64,000 bases of DNA. Origin: Sindora glabra. Its lineage: Eukaryota; Streptophyta; Magnoliopsida; Fabales; Fabaceae. How positions within the stretch are numbered: position 1 is the first letter of the stretch; each line of letters starts with the position of its first letter. The stretch is taken from the NCBI GenBank assembly GCA_020226215.1, contig CM035233.1:3038001-3102000 (forward strand), read 5' to 3'. Under the pieces are notes generated by a model, which saw only the letters and a list, made by a program, of their open reading frames with translations, was not told the origin of the DNA and made no database searches. Below are positions 60,980-64,000 of this stretch, piece by piece. A program made the position numbers and the translations under genes.

Positions 60980-61830
60980 CATTACATTAGCAATGATCAT
61001 AAATCATGTTAATGATCATAAACAATGAGTAATATCTAGCAATACATCATTATTATCCAAATAATGAGAAAGTTGGTGATTTGACTAAACCTATATATGT
61101 GATTATCATCTATGAATTTTTTATCCTTGACATCTAGATTGAGCACAAGACATGGACTATATCATTCTCGTATAGTCCAATTCAAATCTTTCTTGATTTC
61201 TAAGTAAGCTAACTAAAACAAATGTAATTGACATCTAATGTCAATTCATTTGAGCATGGCCATGCATTTTTCTTAGCGCTACTTAATCAAGGGCCCCATA
61301 GATGTCACTCTTATTATATAGGATGGATAAATTTCATCTTGATCGCATAAATCCCTCCGTATGATATGCGACACATCCAATAACTACCCTTGCATTCACT
61401 TAACCATGAATGACATAGAGCAGTATTAAAATGTGAAACTCACATATAAGGAACCTTAGCGATCTTAAGTCAAAGGACCATATTAATGATGATCACTAAA
61501 ATTACCCATGACACTCATATAATGATCTATGTAGTGTTCTTAGGGAGAGTTAGTCGAATACATAAGTTCTCTAATTTGTACTCATATGTAGACTTAATAT
61601 CTCTTATAAGTCACCACATATGCTAGTATTAACATATCAATGCAACTCAATCCACAATGATATATCACTAGAGACATATAAGAATAAAATTATTCTACAG
61701 TTATTGTCATAATTAAATATACTACGTAAACAATATATGTATAAATATGATAATTGGAATTACTTTTAAAATAACATGATTCAAATTTATAATCATTTAT
61801 GTAATTGGTTTTAGGGCATATACAGTAACA
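60980..61830 (-). repeat. Copia 2 5' LTR, right part
   Basis: It resumes with CATTACATTAGCAATGATC and ends GCATATACAGTAACA at 61830, followed by the GACAC target copy. Confidence 0.92.
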
Positions 61831-62460
61831 GACACATCAAAAAGTTTTATCCTAAGTTAATTGTGAGAGATATACAATTATTTTAGTTTATGCATGCTAC
61901 TACAAACAATTTGATATAAGAAATTAAAGATAATTGCAACATAAGTATGTCAAAAAGTAAGTATGTTAAATATCTATAGTTTTAAGCCTCTTAGTAGTTA
62001 CCACTTGTTTAACCTCTTGCTATATTAGTTTAGATAAGTAATCACACTATATATCTTTCATATATCAATTCTAGATGGATCATTGATTCTAGTGCTACTA
62101 ATCATATAATGAATCACATAGGTATCTTGTCTTCTTTCTAACCCTCTACTTTATCTCGTGTTACTTTAGACAATCAGTTTAATGCCTTTGTTGTTAGATG
62201 TAGTATGGTGAATATAAACCTTGACATCTTTTTATCCAAAGTGTTATGTTTTCTAAACTTCCCATCTAATTTGCTTTCAGTTAGTCAACTAACATTTGTT
62301 TATAATGATGGGGTTTTCTTTTTACCTCGTTATTGTGCTTGTTTTTTAGGATCTTTTACGAAAGAAGATTTTTGGTTGGGGTAAGAATTAGTTACTTATG
62401 TTCTTTCAAAGAAGAATTCTTTGGTTTAGATTACCCTTTTTTGAATATAGTGACTTAATG
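61831..62460 (+). pseudogene. Copia B zinc knuckle end, protease and pre-integrase
   Basis: The frame resumes from the target copy: H-IKKFYPKL completes the zinc knuckle begun at 48314, with the last Cys changed to Tyr (TAT). Near 62085-62130 the plus strand reads WIIDSSATNHMNHIGILSS, the copia protease site (family DSGATDHM), with Gly changed to Ser. Then come FLNFPSNLLSVSQLTFVYND and FLPRYCACFLGSFTKEDFWL (62255-62380), the pre-integrase block (family LYVP.FP.NLLSVSQLT). Homology fades after about 62440, where an opposite-strand copia fragment begins. Confidence 0.85.
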
Positions 62461-63202
62461 GATTCCTACAACTCCTTTACAGCACAACAATGAGTAGTAT
62501 TATCCTTAACTTCACTAGCTAGAGTGTCATACATTGATCTAAATAACCAGCAATCCTCTGAAACTTATTATTAGTCTAAATCATTTGTAGGGGCCTCTTA
62601 AGTGAGATGGTGTGACTACAAACCTCATCAAAATATTATTCAACTGCCTTTTTCTAGGGAACATATTATCATTCTTCAACATCCAACTTTTGTTTAGTTA
62701 TTTTCCAACTAACTAGAAGTAATTTTGAAAAATAAGACCTGAGTTCTCTTTTTTATTTTTTTGACCTTTAGGAGCCCTAAACTTCCTAATCATACTAGAG
62801 CTATAATCCATGATGAATAAACTTTTTAGACAACGAATTATAAATCCAAAAATTATTTATAAAAATAAAAACAAATTGATTGGAGCTTGCTACCGTTTGA
62901 GCTACCACGTACTGTCTTACTAGGATCGCTTGGTTGTGATTTATTGTTTGATGTACCTAAATCCTCCTTCTAGTGACTAGAATTACCTCAACCATGCTAG
63001 ATAGCTCCATTACAGCTAACTACTTCCATACACTATCACCAAATAGTAACTTTGAGGTTCAAACTTCCACTTATATGCAACTTAAATTACTGCTAACCTC
63101 ATTATGACTTTATTCATGCATAAAAAATAAAAAAAAAGGGAAGAAGAAAGATAGTTATTTTTTTAGGGTGGGAGAAAGATATCTAGATAGCTTTAGATAC
63201 CA
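62440..63202 (-). pseudogene. Copia C 5' fragment: gag remnant and leader
   Basis: The minus strand gives weak gag-like blocks such as VKELWESIKSLYSKKGNLNQ near 62420-62500 (family A.ELW..l...YS...N..q) and IFINNFWIY-type words near 62850. A likely start lies near 63000. It adjoins a primer binding site and a short LTR on the right. Gag is badly broken, and pol is missing because the fragment abuts the plus-strand copia B. Assignment rests mainly on the LTR and primer site. Confidence 0.5.
63190..63202 (-). other. Copia C primer binding site
   Basis: The minus strand reads TGGTATCTAAAGC directly after the LTR, close to the Met-tRNA type site TGGTATCAGAGC. Confidence 0.7.
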
Positions 63203-63332
63203 TGTTAATTAAAAGAGAATTTGTAATGCTATACTTTGAACTGAGTTAAGCAGTCGTTATATATAATATAATACAGGGTACATGTTATAAGATATAAGCG
63301 ATGTAGAACATAATATTATTTATCTTCTAACA
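63203..63332 (-). repeat. Copia C 5' LTR (130 bp)
   Basis: Plus-strand limits TGTTAATTAAAAGAG and TATCTTCTAACA. The inverted ends TGTTA/TAACA and the adjoining primer site support an LTR. Very short LTRs of this kind are known in some plant copia lineages. No second copy is in the window. Confidence 0.7.
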
Positions 63333-63419
63333 ATTTTAAAATTTTAAGAGTGCCTTAAGAGTATAGATTACACCTTAGCAAGAGTGATTTAACAAGTATT
63401 AACATTAAGAAGTAATTTT

Positions 63420-63960
63420 TGGATGATTTGGCTAGCACAGTAGGTTGTGCTATTTTGTAATGACTTTTATCTCATTTAGGTGTTCCTTTGAGTGGAAATC
63501 CTAATTTAATTGCTTTTTGGGATCTAATTATTAAGAAAATCTCAAAATGGTCAAATAATTGGAAAAAGTGCCCTCTTTTATTTAGGAAGAGGGGTCTCAT
63601 CACTATAATTGAATTTTATTTGTTGATCATTCTTCCTTATTATCTTTCATTACTAAAGATTTCACCAGGAGTGGCTGATAATTCAAAGAGATTTTTTATG
63701 GAGTGGTTTTATGGTGATAGATGAGATCACTTAGTTAACAAAGGGATGTGTTGCAAGCCTAAAGAAGGTTCTTAGGGTCTTAGGACTTTAGTCTCTAGAA
63801 ACATTGCTTTGGTAAGCAAATGGTTGTGGCATTTTTGTTGGAGCTTGACTCCTTGTGGCATAAAGTGATAAGGAACGAATATAGTTTACACTTTAATAGT
63901 TGTGAAGCTATGATTGCTTCTAATACAAATCATATAAGCCTTTTGAAATTCATTTCACTG
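63420..63960 (+). pseudogene. LINE (L1-type) reverse transcriptase, C-terminal part
   Basis: Plus-strand frame 63488-63724 with its upstream codons reads GVPLSGNPNLIAFWDLIIKK, ISKWSNNWKKCPLLFRKRGL, ITIIEFYLLIILPYYLSLLK and SPGVADNSKRFFMEWFYGD. Past a stop it continues DHLVNKGMCCKPKEGS, VSKWLWHF and LWHKVIRNEY. This is the region after the catalytic core in plant L1 elements (family LG.PLG..P....W.P.i.k....L..WK...LS.GGRl.Li.s.L.s.P.Y..SLf). It ends near the window edge. The 5' part, including the FADD-type active site, is not present before 63420. Confidence 0.88.
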
Positions 63961-64000
63961 GTTCATTCTTCCTTTTTTCCTTTACTTCATTTTAATGTAG

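Larger units (their letters stand above)
48341..61830 (-). mobile_element. Copia 2: decayed copia element containing three later insertions
   Basis: A minus-strand element of the same family as copia 1, with LTRs at 48341-49698 and 57766-61830 (the second interrupted). Flanks GACAT (48336-48340) and GACAC (61831-61835) fit a 5 bp duplication with one transition. It contains a MITE (49742-50054), a solo copia LTR (52229-54254) and a probable gypsy solo LTR (58278-60979). Without these it is about 8.4 kb, close to copia 1. Gag-pol is full of stops and frameshifts, and the gag ATG is now ATA. Confidence 0.94.

Overview
The window looks like plant nuclear DNA from a gene-poor, very AT-rich heterochromatic region, most likely from a dicot. 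I cannot name the species. I found no intact host gene, tRNA, rRNA or bacterial-type feature. What can be read is transposable elements, their fragments and tandem repeats: LTR retrotransposons of the Ty1/copia and Ty3/gypsy classes with plant-type primer binding sites, a MuDR-type MULE transposase relic, a MITE, a LINE fragment and several minisatellite arrays.

Layout. 1-10.5 kb is AT-rich and non-coding. It holds a minisatellite of about 63 bp and 30 units (1020-2910), a smaller repeat of about 129 bp (4911-5330) and a possible Tat-type retrotransposon non-coding segment near 8.1-8.3 kb. 10.5-14.7 kb is a heavily mutated minus-strand Ty3/gypsy gag-pol of the Tat type, with two RNase H-like regions, cut off inside integrase. 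17.0-28.1 kb is a diverged satellite-like array split by an old minus-strand copia (copia A, 17571-25395). Copia A carries a solo LTR in its reverse transcriptase (19591-21299, duplication TGACT). 28.1-31.6 kb is AT-rich with microsatellites.

31.7-44.6 kb is a three-level nest. A plus-strand MULE transposase relic is split by a solo copia LTR (33387-43375, duplication CTATC). That LTR is itself split by a nearly intact copia of the same family (copia 1, 34311-42911). The gag-pol of copia 1 is one 1317-codon frame broken only by two stop codons. Another solo LTR of the family lies at 46051-47494.

47.9-62.4 kb is a second nest. A plus-strand copia relic (copia B) is cut inside the gag zinc knuckle by a decayed minus-strand copia (copia 2, 48341-61830). 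Copia 2 in turn contains a 313 bp MITE, a copia solo LTR (52229-54254) and a 2.7 kb probable gypsy solo LTR (58278-60979). The window ends with a minus-strand copia fragment that has a 130 bp LTR, and the 3' part of a plus-strand LINE reverse transcriptase.

The pieces do not form a pathway. Their value is a readable insertion history: target-site duplications, nesting order and mostly transition-type decay date the events relative to each other. There are five solo LTRs against three elements with both LTRs, which points to frequent LTR-LTR recombination.
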